DNA of 51,597 nucleotides from Ignavibacteriaceae bacterium (lineage in GTDB: Bacteria; Bacteroidota; Ignavibacteria; Ignavibacteriales; Ignavibacteriaceae), in the NCBI GenBank assembly GCA_013042995.1, contig JABDPB010000026.1, forward strand, positions 1-51,597. Reading direction: 5' to 3'. Positions within the stretch are counted from its first letter, which is position 1. Each line of letters starts with the position of its first letter. Under the pieces are notes generated by a model. That model was given only the letters and a program-made list of their open reading frames with translations, was not told the DNA's origin and searched no databases. Made by a program: the position numbers and the translations under genes. Below, one piece after another: positions 8,271-16,460 of this stretch.

Positions 8271-9010
8271 TTTAAACCAGCTGAACCACTGTAATCATTA
8301 AAAATTTGAGGTAAAATTTCACCAGCTTTTCTAGTGTATGTATAATTTGCAATGTGGGATAAAGCAGTTTCTTCAATATTAACCTCTACAATTGTTGCAC
8401 CTGCAGTATGTGCAACGTTTATCAATCCTGCTGCAGGATAGACAACAGCTGAAGTTCCAACAGCAAAAAAAATATCGCAGTTAGCAGCGGCTTTTTCTCC
8501 TCCGTTAAACTGATCCATAGGTAAATATTCGCCAAACCAAACCACATCCGGACGGATCAATCCCCCACATTTGCATTTTGGAACTCCGGCGCTAAAGTCT
8601 AAATTTTCAATATAAAATTCTTTGCAATTAATACAGTAGTTTCTTTCAATATTGCCATGCAATTCAAAAATCTTTTTGCTTCCCGCTCTACGATGTAAAT
8701 TATCTATATTCTGAGTAACAACAATAATTTCATCAAAATAGTTTTGTATTTCTGCAATTGTTGTATGAGCACGATTTGGCTGCGATTCTTGAATAATTTT
8801 TTTTCGATGATTGTACCATTCCCAAACCATTTCCGGGTTTTTCATAAATGCATCGAAGTTGGCAAGTTCTTCCGGTTTTAATTTATTCCAAATTCCATCT
8901 TTGCCCCTGAAAGTGGGTATACTGCTTTCTGCAGAGATACCTGCACCGGTAAAGAATACAATTGATTTAGCTTTTTTTAGTTCTGCAATTAGGCTTTTAT
9001 CAATTTCCAT
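8267..9010 (-). CDS. cobB: NAD-dependent protein deacylase, sirtuin
   Basis: 247 residues, a full-length bacterial sirtuin. It removes acyl groups from lysines using NAD. Visible are the NAD motif GAGISAESSIPTFRG, TQNIDNLH, the catalytic His in ELHGN, and four zinc cysteines (CINC and CKCGG). The substrate helix has WEWYNHRKK, giving the Tyr-x-x-Arg pair that in SIRT5 and E. coli CobB binds succinyl or malonyl lysine, so desuccinylase activity is possible (inference from the family). Its start codon overlaps the stop of the upstream TPR gene by one base (TAATG), implying translational coupling. The symbol is by family; it is unrelated to cobalamin. Confidence 0.92.
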   Translation of the reverse strand: MEIDKSLIAELKKAKSIVFFTGAGISAESSIPTFRGKDGIWNKLKPEELANFDAFMKNPEMVWEWYNHRKKIIQESQPNRAHTTIAEIQNYFDEIIVVTQNIDNLHRRAGSKKIFELHGNIERNYCINCKEFYIENLDFSAGVPKCKCGGLIRPDVVWFGEYLPMDQFNGGEKAAANCDIFFAVGTSAVVYPAAGLINVAHTAGATIVEVNIEETALSHIANYTYTRKAGEILPQIFNDYSGSAGLN

Positions 9011-9792
9011 TATTCAAGCTCTTCGTTAACTTCCTTTATGAGCTCATTTGATTCCTGCAAGTACAAATCATCATCTTCCAAAACAAAAGGAGCTTTTTCT
9101 ACAAGCAGAAGATTTTCTTTAGCCAATTCATACTCGCCCTCTTCTATATATGCTTTTGCAAGTTCAAGGTAAAACATCCTGTAATTAGGTTTAAGCTTTA
9201 TAGCGGTTTGAAGTTCTCTCATTGCAACTTCCATATCACCCCATCCCAGACCAAGCGGAAGTCTTAACAGGTAAGGTTTTTCACAAACTTTAGCGTGTGC
9301 TCTACCCAATACATAATGCGCAAGCGCTTGTACATAGTTGCTACCGTTGTTAAGTTCAATAGCTCTTTCTGTATCCTCTTTAACATCATCTACCGTTCCG
9401 ATTGCAGAAAATACTCCTTCAAAAAGAGCAATTCTTCCGTTTACAATTGCTCGCCTTAAATAAACGATAGATTGATCTTCTGCAAGAACGACAGCACTAT
9501 CGGCATAAAGAAATGCTTTTTCATATATTTCTACTTTTGCATCATTTTCTTCATCGGTTGCTTCGGGCATTTTATTGCCGATATCTACATAGGCTCGGCT
9601 TATCCGCCAAAGAATTTCCCAGTTTGCAGGGCTTAATTCATCTGCTTTTAAATATGAATCTAAGGATTCCTGATGTTTAAATTCTTTATTAAATTCATCG
9701 CCCTGTTTAATTAAATCTTCAACACTCTGCGGAAATGAACTACTTAAAAAAGCGAAAAAAGAGAATAGAAAAGTTATTGTAATAATCTTCAT
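9010..9792 (-). CDS. exported TPR protein
   Basis: 260 residues. A signal peptide (residues 1-21, FLFSFFAFLSSSFPQ) points to the periplasm. The rest is helical repeat, with a clear repeat of TPR type near residues 175-235 (MRELQTAIKLKPNYRMFYLE). The organisation, including the ALAHYVLGRAHAK segment, recalls the family that includes the eukaryotic regulator-of-microtubule-dynamics proteins (tentative, from memory of the fold). It overlaps the sirtuin start by one base and begins 14 bases after the YhaM-like gene, in one minus-strand run. The function is unknown. Confidence 0.8.
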   Translation of the reverse strand: MKIITITFLFSFFAFLSSSFPQSVEDLIKQGDEFNKEFKHQESLDSYLKADELSPANWEILWRISRAYVDIGNKMPEATDEENDAKVEIYEKAFLYADSAVVLAEDQSIVYLRRAIVNGRIALFEGVFSAIGTVDDVKEDTERAIELNNGSNYVQALAHYVLGRAHAKVCEKPYLLRLPLGLGWGDMEVAMRELQTAIKLKPNYRMFYLELAKAYIEEGEYELAKENLLLVEKAPFVLEDDDLYLQESNELIKEVNEELE

Positions 9793-9806
9793 ACTCTTAC
9801 CCTCAA

Positions 9807-10802
9807 TTAATCAAAAAGTGATTTGTTATTTTTCCCTTCCGACTCGTTTTCAAGGTTGTGTTTATAAAGGTCAGTTTGTGCAAGCATTATAAATTTTGTC
9901 CACTGGCTGTCTCCTCTGATCTCGGATGCGATTACATTTTTGTAAGCATTTACTTTTGCACTTAGCTCATCTGCCTGGTATAATACAATTGCTTCAACTG
10001 TTTTGGGAACAACCGGTGAGGCATATTCTAATTTTCCCTGATGCGATAAAATTAAATGAATAAGATTTCTTTCAAGCTCTTTCGGAAAATCGGGAATGCT
10101 TTTTATTTCATCCTTAACAATAACAACGGCCATGACAATATGGCCGATAAGTTTTCCATCATTGGTATATTCAAATGCAGAATCATACTTAAGCTCTTCC
10201 GTTTTTCCAAAATCGTGAAGCATTGCACCTGTAATGAGTAAATCTCTATTTAAATCGGTATGAATATCGCACATTAAATCACAAATTTTTATTATTTCGA
10301 GCGTGTGTTCTAGTAAACCGTGTAAGTATCCGTGGTGCCATGACTTTCCAGCAGGGGCTTGTGTAAATTTATTTAACTCTTCTCCCGTAAAAATATTTTC
10401 TAAAAGAGTTCTAAGTTGAGGCTGTACAATTTTTTTTATCCGGTTTGTGAGTTCATCATTCATTTCATTTAGATTGCGGACAGATTTAGAAAGAAAATCC
10501 TGAGGAGATACGTTATCAGATTTTTTAGAAAGACGTATAGCAGATACTCTAATCTGCGGACTGTTCTGAAATTCTTCAACTACTCCTTTAACTTGCACAA
10601 CGTCACCAACTTCTCCGCCTTTTGCAAGCTCTTTAAAGTTATCCCATACATTTGCACTGAATGCACCGGATTTATCTCCCAACTCAAGTGAAAGATAATG
10701 ACTACCAGTGCGTGTGCTTCTTAATTCAATTCGCCTTACTAACAAAAAATGATCTACCGGATCACCCTTTGCAAGCATTGTTAAGTCGGATTGATTGATC
10801 AT
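9807..10802 (-). CDS. yhaM: YhaM-type OB/HD-domain 3'-5' exoribonuclease
   Basis: 331 residues. The N-terminal ~95 residues form an OB-fold nucleic-acid-binding domain (LSLELGDKSGAFSANVWD). From about 150 an HD phosphohydrolase domain follows with HHGYLHGLLEHT, the metal pair in MLHDFGKTEEL, and LILSHQG. This arrangement is that of B. subtilis YhaM, a 3'-5' exoribonuclease that also acts on single-stranded DNA. A TTG at 10805 precedes the ATG at 10802, which I take as the start. The histidine kinase gene upstream ends 37 bases before it. Confidence 0.85.
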   Translation of the reverse strand: MINQSDLTMLAKGDPVDHFLLVRRIELRSTRTGSHYLSLELGDKSGAFSANVWDNFKELAKGGEVGDVVQVKGVVEEFQNSPQIRVSAIRLSKKSDNVSPQDFLSKSVRNLNEMNDELTNRIKKIVQPQLRTLLENIFTGEELNKFTQAPAGKSWHHGYLHGLLEHTLEIIKICDLMCDIHTDLNRDLLITGAMLHDFGKTEELKYDSAFEYTNDGKLIGHIVMAVVIVKDEIKSIPDFPKELERNLIHLILSHQGKLEYASPVVPKTVEAIVLYQADELSAKVNAYKNVIASEIRGDSQWTKFIMLAQTDLYKHNLENESEGKNNKSLFD

Positions 10803-10839
10803 CAATATCTCATTTATTGATTTAATATTAACAAATCTT

Positions 10840-12327
10840 TTAGCTAAAAAGCAGAGATTCTACTTTTTCTTTTAACTGTTCAGCGTCGAAGGATATTTTT
10901 TTTAATGTTTTAACCCCAATTTCCTGATAAGTTTTTGTTATGTCATCGGCTTCGGAATTAATCAACACAATAAAATGAATTCTTAAATTTTTATTTTCTT
11001 TTCTCACACTTTGAACAAATTGCCTTCCATCCATTAAAGGAAGATTATGATCTGAAATAACTAATGAGGGCATTTTTGCTGAAATAATTCCCAGTGCTTC
11101 AAAACCGTTTTGTGCTGATAAAATATTAAACGAACTAAAATGTTTGCTAATTATTTGCGAAAAAACTTCTCTTTCATCGTCACTGGTTAAAACAAGTAAA
11201 ATTGAACTTTCAGAAGAAGGAACGGTAAAATGAAATTCGCTTCCTTCGCCTTCGTTTGAGTAAAACCAGATCTCACCTTTATGCTTGTTAATAATTTGTT
11301 TTGCGAGTGCAAGACCCAAGCCTGTTCCTTTTTCACCTTTTGTTCCTTCGGTTGAAAATATCTTCCCTATGTTAAAAAGCTTATCTCTGTTTACATCCGA
11401 AATTCCGCCACCCTCATCCTTTACTATGAATTCACACATCTCATCATTAAAAATTCCCGCCTTGACTAAAATATTATCCTCTTCGTTTGAGTACTTCACT
11501 GCATTGCTAATAAGATTCTTCAGTACCTGGGAGATTAGCCTTTCATCCGCATCAATGTATAATGTGTCAGGTACTTCAACTTTAATATTAACGTTTTTTC
11601 TAATCGCCATGCCCGTTAGTGCGGAGACACAATTATAAACCACGCTCTGTGCATGAATTCTTTGCATATCAATTTTTAATCTACCCGTCTGAAGACGAGA
11701 CCAATCCAAAAGGTAATTAATTAGTTGAAGTTGATTGTGGGACGAATCGTGAATGTACTTCAGGTATTCAACCTTCTCTTTTTCACTCAGATTGTTTTCC
11801 TGCAAGAGCACATCTGAAAAACCAAGAATGCTTGTAAAAGGTGCTCGAAGATCGTGCGAAAGTATTGAAATGAAATTATCTTTAGATGAATTTAGCTGCT
11901 CAAGCTCAAAAATTCTGTTTTTTAGCTGCTCAATTTCTGATGAGTAATCACTAACGTCCAAAACAAATCCAAATCTCTTTAAAATTTTCCCTTCACTTGA
12001 ACGTGTAACGTTAATCCTTTCGGAAATTTTAACTGTTTCGCCGCTGCTTTTTGTAATTCTGTATTCTAATTTTAAAACATTTTTATCCTGATCCGATTCA
12101 AAGTGATCTAGATTTTTTTTATAAAGGGGCAGATCGTCTTTAATTATCAAAGACTCCCAGCCTCTTTCGAGCTCTTTAATTTCGTTTCCTTGATAACCGG
12201 TTACTTTTAAGACACTTTCAGAATAATAAATCTCAGAATCGGATACAGCAGTGTCCACCTGCCAAAAAAACAGTCCGTCAAAATTATTCAATGCTTCATC
12301 AAAGCTTATGTTAATTGATTCGTTCAT
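10840..12327 (-). CDS. hybrid sensor histidine kinase (PAS-HisKA-HATPase-REC)
   Basis: 495 residues, no membrane segment, so a soluble sensor. In order: PAS domain with PAC tail (~10-130), short coiled coil, HisKA with the phospho-His in ILSHDLRAPF (~158), HATPase with N box NLISNAVKYS, G1 DEGGGIS and G2 GTGLGLALA, then a C-terminal receiver (~375-495). The receiver keeps the phospho-acceptor Asp in VISDHNLPLMDG, but the usual Thr on strand four reads as Ile/Asn and the KP pair is KI, so it may be weak or act in contacts only. A GTG at 12333 would add two residues; ATG at 12327 is preferred. No cognate regulator gene is adjacent. Confidence 0.9.
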   Translation of the reverse strand: MNESINISFDEALNNFDGLFFWQVDTAVSDSEIYYSESVLKVTGYQGNEIKELERGWESLIIKDDLPLYKKNLDHFESDQDKNVLKLEYRITKSSGETVKISERINVTRSSEGKILKRFGFVLDVSDYSSEIEQLKNRIFELEQLNSSKDNFISILSHDLRAPFTSILGFSDVLLQENNLSEKEKVEYLKYIHDSSHNQLQLINYLLDWSRLQTGRLKIDMQRIHAQSVVYNCVSALTGMAIRKNVNIKVEVPDTLYIDADERLISQVLKNLISNAVKYSNEEDNILVKAGIFNDEMCEFIVKDEGGGISDVNRDKLFNIGKIFSTEGTKGEKGTGLGLALAKQIINKHKGEIWFYSNEGEGSEFHFTVPSSESSILLVLTSDDEREVFSQIISKHFSSFNILSAQNGFEALGIISAKMPSLVISDHNLPLMDGRQFVQSVRKENKNLRIHFIVLINSEADDITKTYQEIGVKTLKKISFDAEQLKEKVESLLFS

Positions 12328-12481
12328 AAACACAAATTAATTCAGTCTACAAAAAGTTCAATTTATAAGTAATTCTGTATCTCAATAATAACGAATAAAT
12401 GTAATTTTTAATAGAAACAAATTAAAGGGAATCGAATTTGTAAGTATTATAGAAAGATAAAAGCCATTTAATTACAATGAC

Positions 12482-13648
12482 TTATATAATAAAAACCTTG
12501 GCAACATCAATTAAAAGTGATGGCTGGTTAAAAAGTGCAGTTTTAAAGACTTTGCCAAGTGTTCTTTTTTCGTAGGGAATTTTATTCACTGCGTGAGCAA
12601 TGTTATTAAATTTTTCATCTGAAAAATTGTAAATGCCGTTTTTAATTCTATCAAAAGTTTCGTGACGTTTGCCTAAGCGATCAGCCCACGTTTTGTCGTA
12701 TTTTAAAATGTGATCAAGCTTGTTCATCTTTACAGCTTCAGCAGCAATAGTGCCCGCAATTTTTCCGCCAATCATTCCGCTTGCAATTCCACCACCGCTT
12801 AAAGGATTAACCTGCTTTGCGGCATCTCCAACCAACAGTATTCCCGGAGCAGAAATTTTCCCAAGTGTAACTGCACACGGTACGCCGCCTGCAATGGTTG
12901 TTAAAACAGGGGCATTGGGATAATGTTTATTCATAAAATCATTTAAATAACTTTGTGCTGATTTCTTCTTTCCTATAATTCCACTAACACCCAATCCAAT
13001 ATTTGCTTTGTTGTTTCCTTTTGGAAAAATCCAGAAGTAACCATTTGGAGCAACATCCTTTCCAAAGAAAAAGTAAAGTGCATTTTGATCAACTGGAATG
13101 TTTGCAGCAGTAATTTGAACAGCACTTTCCATATCTCGGAAATCAATGTGGGTTTTTAATCCTGCCCACCTTCCCACACGCGATTCAACTCCATCTGCAG
13201 CTACCACAACTTTTGCCTTTAGTTCTTTTTGTTCACCCTGATGCTCATACTTTACACCGCAAACCTTTCCGTTCTCAAATAGTAGTCCGTTTACATATGC
13301 ACGTGTTACTATTTCAACGCCAGCATCAGCAGCAGTGCGCGCAAGTTCGTAATCAAAAATCCTTCTTTCTAGAACGTAACCCGCTTCTCCAAAATCCAGA
13401 ATAACTTCCGTACCATCAGGAGCATTAAAAGAAAATTTGCTAATCTTTGCAGCAATCCATTTTTCATCGGAAGGAATAAATTCTTCAACACCTGCTTTAC
13501 TTATTGCCTCGCCGCACCTTACAGGATAGCCAACATCTCTGTCTTTTTCCAACATTAAAACAGAGACATCTTTTTCTGCTGCAAACCGCGCAGCCATTGA
13601 TCCAGCAGGACCAGCACCAACTACTATTATGTCGTAACTTGTTTTCAT
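12482..13648 (-). CDS. geranylgeranyl reductase family flavoprotein
   Basis: 388 residues. The N-terminal Rossmann motif VGAGPAGSMAARFAAEK binds FAD; the family motif near GYPVRCGEAIS and the second FAD motif ILLVGDAAKQVNPLSGGGI are intact. Members saturate isoprenoid chains: archaeal lipid digeranylgeranyl chains, plant and cyanobacterial chlorophyll side chains, or bacterial menaquinone tails (MenJ). In a bacterium with MEP-pathway genes in the same window, menaquinone side-chain reduction is the most natural guess, though unproven. Its start overlaps the ferredoxin gene stop by four bases, so the ferredoxin is very probably its electron donor. No signal peptide; likely peripheral at the membrane. 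Confidence 0.88.
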   Translation of the reverse strand: MKTSYDIIVVGAGPAGSMAARFAAEKDVSVLMLEKDRDVGYPVRCGEAISKAGVEEFIPSDEKWIAAKISKFSFNAPDGTEVILDFGEAGYVLERRIFDYELARTAADAGVEIVTRAYVNGLLFENGKVCGVKYEHQGEQKELKAKVVVAADGVESRVGRWAGLKTHIDFRDMESAVQITAANIPVDQNALYFFFGKDVAPNGYFWIFPKGNNKANIGLGVSGIIGKKKSAQSYLNDFMNKHYPNAPVLTTIAGGVPCAVTLGKISAPGILLVGDAAKQVNPLSGGGIASGMIGGKIAGTIAAEAVKMNKLDHILKYDKTWADRLGKRHETFDRIKNGIYNFSDEKFNNIAHAVNKIPYEKRTLGKVFKTALFNQPSLLIDVAKVFII

Positions 13649-13836
13649 TTAACAGGAACGCCATCTTTATTAAACTTAATTACCTCAATCGGGCAACTCC
13701 AAACACACTTAGCACAATTAGTGCAGCGCTGATCAATAATAAATATTTCTGCTTCTTTCATTTCTATTGCATCCTCAGGACAAATACCAACACAGCAGCC
13801 ACAGAAGTCGCACTTATCCGGGAGGATTTCTATCAT
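13645..13836 (-). CDS. 2x[4Fe-4S] ferredoxin
   Basis: 63 residues from the ATG at 13836, with two cluster motifs CDFCGCCVGICP and CTNCAKCVWSCP, each CxxCxxCxxxCP. An earlier in-frame ATG at 13869 would add 11 residues, but only the ATG at 13836 has an AGGA ribosome site (about eight bases upstream), and ferredoxins of this type usually start close to the first cluster. It carries low-potential electrons. The four-base overlap with the downstream geranylgeranyl reductase gene suggests fixed stoichiometry and a donor-acceptor pair. The dnaG stop lies 68 bases upstream. Confidence 0.88.
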   Translation of the reverse strand: MIEILPDKCDFCGCCVGICPEDAIEMKEAEIFIIDQRCTNCAKCVWSCPIEVIKFNKDGVPVK

Positions 13837-13904
13837 TAATTTTCCTGTTTTTGCCTGACGGTAACTCATATTAAATTAGATATCTGGAAAAGCAATTGAA
13901 GGAC

Positions 13905-15791
13905 CTACCTTGCACTCAGTTCAAGTTTTATATTTTTCTTTTCAATTTCCAATTCATTATTGGCTTTCATTAGTTCTATCAACTTCTCTTCATTTTCTGT
14001 TAGTTCAATCTCCCTGCGATTTGATTGAATATTCTTATCAATTCTTTCAACTACAAATTTTAGTACGGAATCCTTCGCAAACTTCATCATTGTAATTTCG
14101 GATGTTACACTGGGAAAGCGATCTTCCCAGTCACCGCTAACTGCATAATTATCAAACGTAAGTTCACGCACATAAGCTTCTTGTTTTTCATCCTTTAAAC
14201 CACTTATCAATCCGCTTGTCGTAAATGCACCACGGGTATTATCATTTTCATATTCCTCTTTTATCAATTGAAAAAGCTCACGGTTAACGTTCAATACAAT
14301 ATCTTCTGCGTGTACATAGGTAAAGATTAATTCGGCTGTATTTTTATCAGCCTCAAACAATAACTTTAAAATTTCTTTTTCAAGATTGTATTGTACGGGC
14401 GATATTTCGACCATGTTATCTGTTATCAACTCATTTGTATCTACCAATTTTCTTTTTTCAGAAATACGCTTTCCACTTTTTGTAAATCTTCTCTCCTGTT
14501 TAATCTGTTTGTCCAATTCAGTTTCAAGCAGTTTTTCCCTGAGGTTAAATTTTTTTGCGACATTCTTAATAAGAAAATTTCTTTTTAATTCATCTTGCAC
14601 CATGGCAATGGGTTTTACAAGTTCTCTAATTGCTTCCGCTGCAGTAATTGGATCGTCAAATTTACCCAACGATTGATAATGGTTTGTTTCAAATTCCAAA
14701 AAGTTTTGTGCTTTTTTTACAAGTTCTTCAAATTCTTCTTTGCCGTATTTATTAACAAAGGAATCGGGGTCCTCATCTTTGGGTAGAGAGACAACTTTTA
14801 CATCAATATCCCGTTTTAAAAGAATTTCAATACTTCTCATAGAGGCCTTAATTCCTGCAGAATCAGCATCAAAAAGAAGAACAACATTTTTTGTATAGCG
14901 CGATAGAAGCTGAACCTGATCGTCCGTAAGTGCCGTGCCGGAAGCTGCAACTACATTTTTAATTCCGCTTTGGTATAATGAAATTAGATCCATGTATCCC
15001 TCAACAATGATTGCTTTGTCCAGCCTTCGGATTTCATCTTTCGCAAAAGAAAGTCCATAAAGAATTCTTCCTTTTATATAAATAATTGATTCTGGTGAGT
15101 TAATATATTTTGCGGCTGTATCTCTTGGATCTAAAATTCTTCCAGCAAATGCGACCACTCTTCCGTTAGGTGAAAAAATCGGGAAGATCAATCTGCCGGG
15201 AAATTTATCGTAATATTTCCCTTCCGAGGTTTTGCCAATCAAACCTAATTTCAAACATTTATCTAGATTTAAATTTTTGCTCTTTACGTAATTAATATAA
15301 TTTTCCCATCCCTTTAAAGCGTAACCCAAACCGAATGAACGAAGTGTTTGTGTTTTTATATTTCTATCCTGCAAATATTTTCTGGCGTGCTCACCTTCAT
15401 CATCATTCAAAAGATTATTTAAAAAATATTTTGCAGCTTCTATATTTATATCGTATAAGATTTCCTGCTCGGATTGCTGCTCAGCGTAATCAGTTTGTTC
15501 CACTTCAATAGCAATACCAAGTTGCTCTGCTAGCTCCTGTACAGCTTCTACAAAAGAAATTTTATGATACTCCATTAAAAATTTGAAAACGTTTCCACCA
15601 GCGTGGCATCCGAAACAATGGAAAATTTGTTTTTCTTCACTTACAGTGAATGATGGTGTTTTTTCAGAATGAAATGGACACAATCCAACGAAGTTTTTAC
15701 CTCTTTTTTTCAATTGAACGTGCTCTGAGATCACATCAACTACGCTTGAAGTGTTTCTTATTTCTTCTATTTTGGACTCAGGAATTCGCAT
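13905..15791 (-). CDS. dnaG: DNA primase
   Basis: 628 residues, close to the usual length. It makes RNA primers at the replication fork. The CHC2 zinc-binding domain is complete (CPFHSEKTPSF, then CFGCHAGGNVF). The catalytic core follows with RLIFPIFSPNGRVVAFAGR, the Toprim motif IIVEGYMDLIS and LLFDADSAGIKAS. The C-terminal third is helical and less conserved, as expected for the DnaB-interacting domain. The ATG at 15791 gives MRIPESKIEEIR, a standard start. It is separated from the divergent DJ-1-like gene by 135 bases. rpoD and rpsU, often nearby, are not seen here. Confidence 0.96.
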   Translation of the reverse strand: MRIPESKIEEIRNTSSVVDVISEHVQLKKRGKNFVGLCPFHSEKTPSFTVSEEKQIFHCFGCHAGGNVFKFLMEYHKISFVEAVQELAEQLGIAIEVEQTDYAEQQSEQEILYDINIEAAKYFLNNLLNDDEGEHARKYLQDRNIKTQTLRSFGLGYALKGWENYINYVKSKNLNLDKCLKLGLIGKTSEGKYYDKFPGRLIFPIFSPNGRVVAFAGRILDPRDTAAKYINSPESIIYIKGRILYGLSFAKDEIRRLDKAIIVEGYMDLISLYQSGIKNVVAASGTALTDDQVQLLSRYTKNVVLLFDADSAGIKASMRSIEILLKRDIDVKVVSLPKDEDPDSFVNKYGKEEFEELVKKAQNFLEFETNHYQSLGKFDDPITAAEAIRELVKPIAMVQDELKRNFLIKNVAKKFNLREKLLETELDKQIKQERRFTKSGKRISEKRKLVDTNELITDNMVEISPVQYNLEKEILKLLFEADKNTAELIFTYVHAEDIVLNVNRELFQLIKEEYENDNTRGAFTTSGLISGLKDEKQEAYVRELTFDNYAVSGDWEDRFPSVTSEITMMKFAKDSVLKFVVERIDKNIQSNRREIELTENEEKLIELMKANNELEIEKKNIKLELSAR

Positions 15792-15894
15792 ATTTTTTTG
15801 TTTGATTAGACTTTAAATATAACTGAATTTTTATTGAACTGCCTACCAGTTAAAATCCTACAATGTTCACTTTTAATCAGGAAACTATATTTCA

Positions 15895-15902
15895 TATATT
15901 TG
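15895..15902 (+). promoter_or_regulatory. possible Bacteroidota-type -7 element
   Basis: TATATTTG fits the TAnnTTTG -7 consensus known from Bacteroidota, 25 bases before the ATG at 15927. No clear TTG -33 element lies at the right distance, so this is only a candidate. Confidence 0.2.
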
Positions 15903-15926
15903 TATGAAAATTTGTTAATTAAATTG

Positions 15927-16445
15927 ATGAATCGTAACAAAAATAGCATTCTGATTTTTCTTCCTAAAAACGATTTTAATGAAGAAGAATTTACAATTGT
16001 TAAAAACCGACTATTAAAAGCAGGTAAACACGTTTTTATTACCTCAGATGACCATTTTATTTGTACTGGCAACAAGGGAATGAAAGTAAAATCTGATACA
16101 AATTTTTTCAACATAAATGAAAATAATTTTTCAGCATTAGTACTGATTGGCGGGCATGGAAGCCGATCCTATTTTAAAAATGAATTTTTGCATAAAATAA
16201 TCAAACGATTTAATGATGCTCACAAAATCATTGCTGCTATCTGTTCATCGCCTGTTATCCTAGCACGCACGGGAGTTTTGAACAATAAAAAAGCCACTTG
16301 TTTTTCTGAAAACAAAATGGAACTTATTAACGCCAGAATTGATTATCAGGATAAAAATCTAGTTGTTGATGGAAACATAGTAACCGCAAACGACTCACAT
16401 TCTGCAATGCAGTTTGCAGAAACTATTCTTCATCTTACAAAGTAA
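15927..16445 (+). CDS. DJ-1/PfpI family protein
   Basis: 172 residues from the ATG at 15927, which gives a normal DJ-1 start strand (NSILIFLP). An ATG at 15834 in the same frame would add a 31-residue non-conserved extension overlapping the promoter zone and is rejected. The domain is a class I glutamine amidotransferase-like fold: conserved acidic FNEEEF early, LVLIGGHGSR, the nucleophile elbow AAICSSPVILARTG with the reactive Cys, and the final VTANDSHSAMQFAETIL. Members include glyoxalase III/deglycase-like proteins, chaperones and proteases of the PfpI type; the exact activity is not predictable. It ends 15 bases before ispG, so the two may be co-transcribed. Confidence 0.85.
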   Translation: MNRNKNSILIFLPKNDFNEEEFTIVKNRLLKAGKHVFITSDDHFICTGNKGMKVKSDTNFFNINENNFSALVLIGGHGSRSYFKNEFLHKIIKRFNDAHKIIAAICSSPVILARTGVLNNKKATCFSENKMELINARIDYQDKNLVVDGNIVTANDSHSAMQFAETILHLTK

Positions 16446-16460
16446 TTTCTAATCTTACTA

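Noticed and set aside
13837..13869. Upstream ATG of the ferredoxin gene
   Set aside because: No ribosome site; the ATG at 13836 has AGGA at proper spacing. The longer form cannot be fully excluded.
14386..14676. Plus-strand ORFs antisense to dnaG
   Set aside because: Shadow frames of a strongly conserved gene.
15834..15926. Longer start for the DJ-1/PfpI protein
   Set aside because: The added residues are not family-like and cross the probable promoter; ATG 15927 gives the standard first strand.
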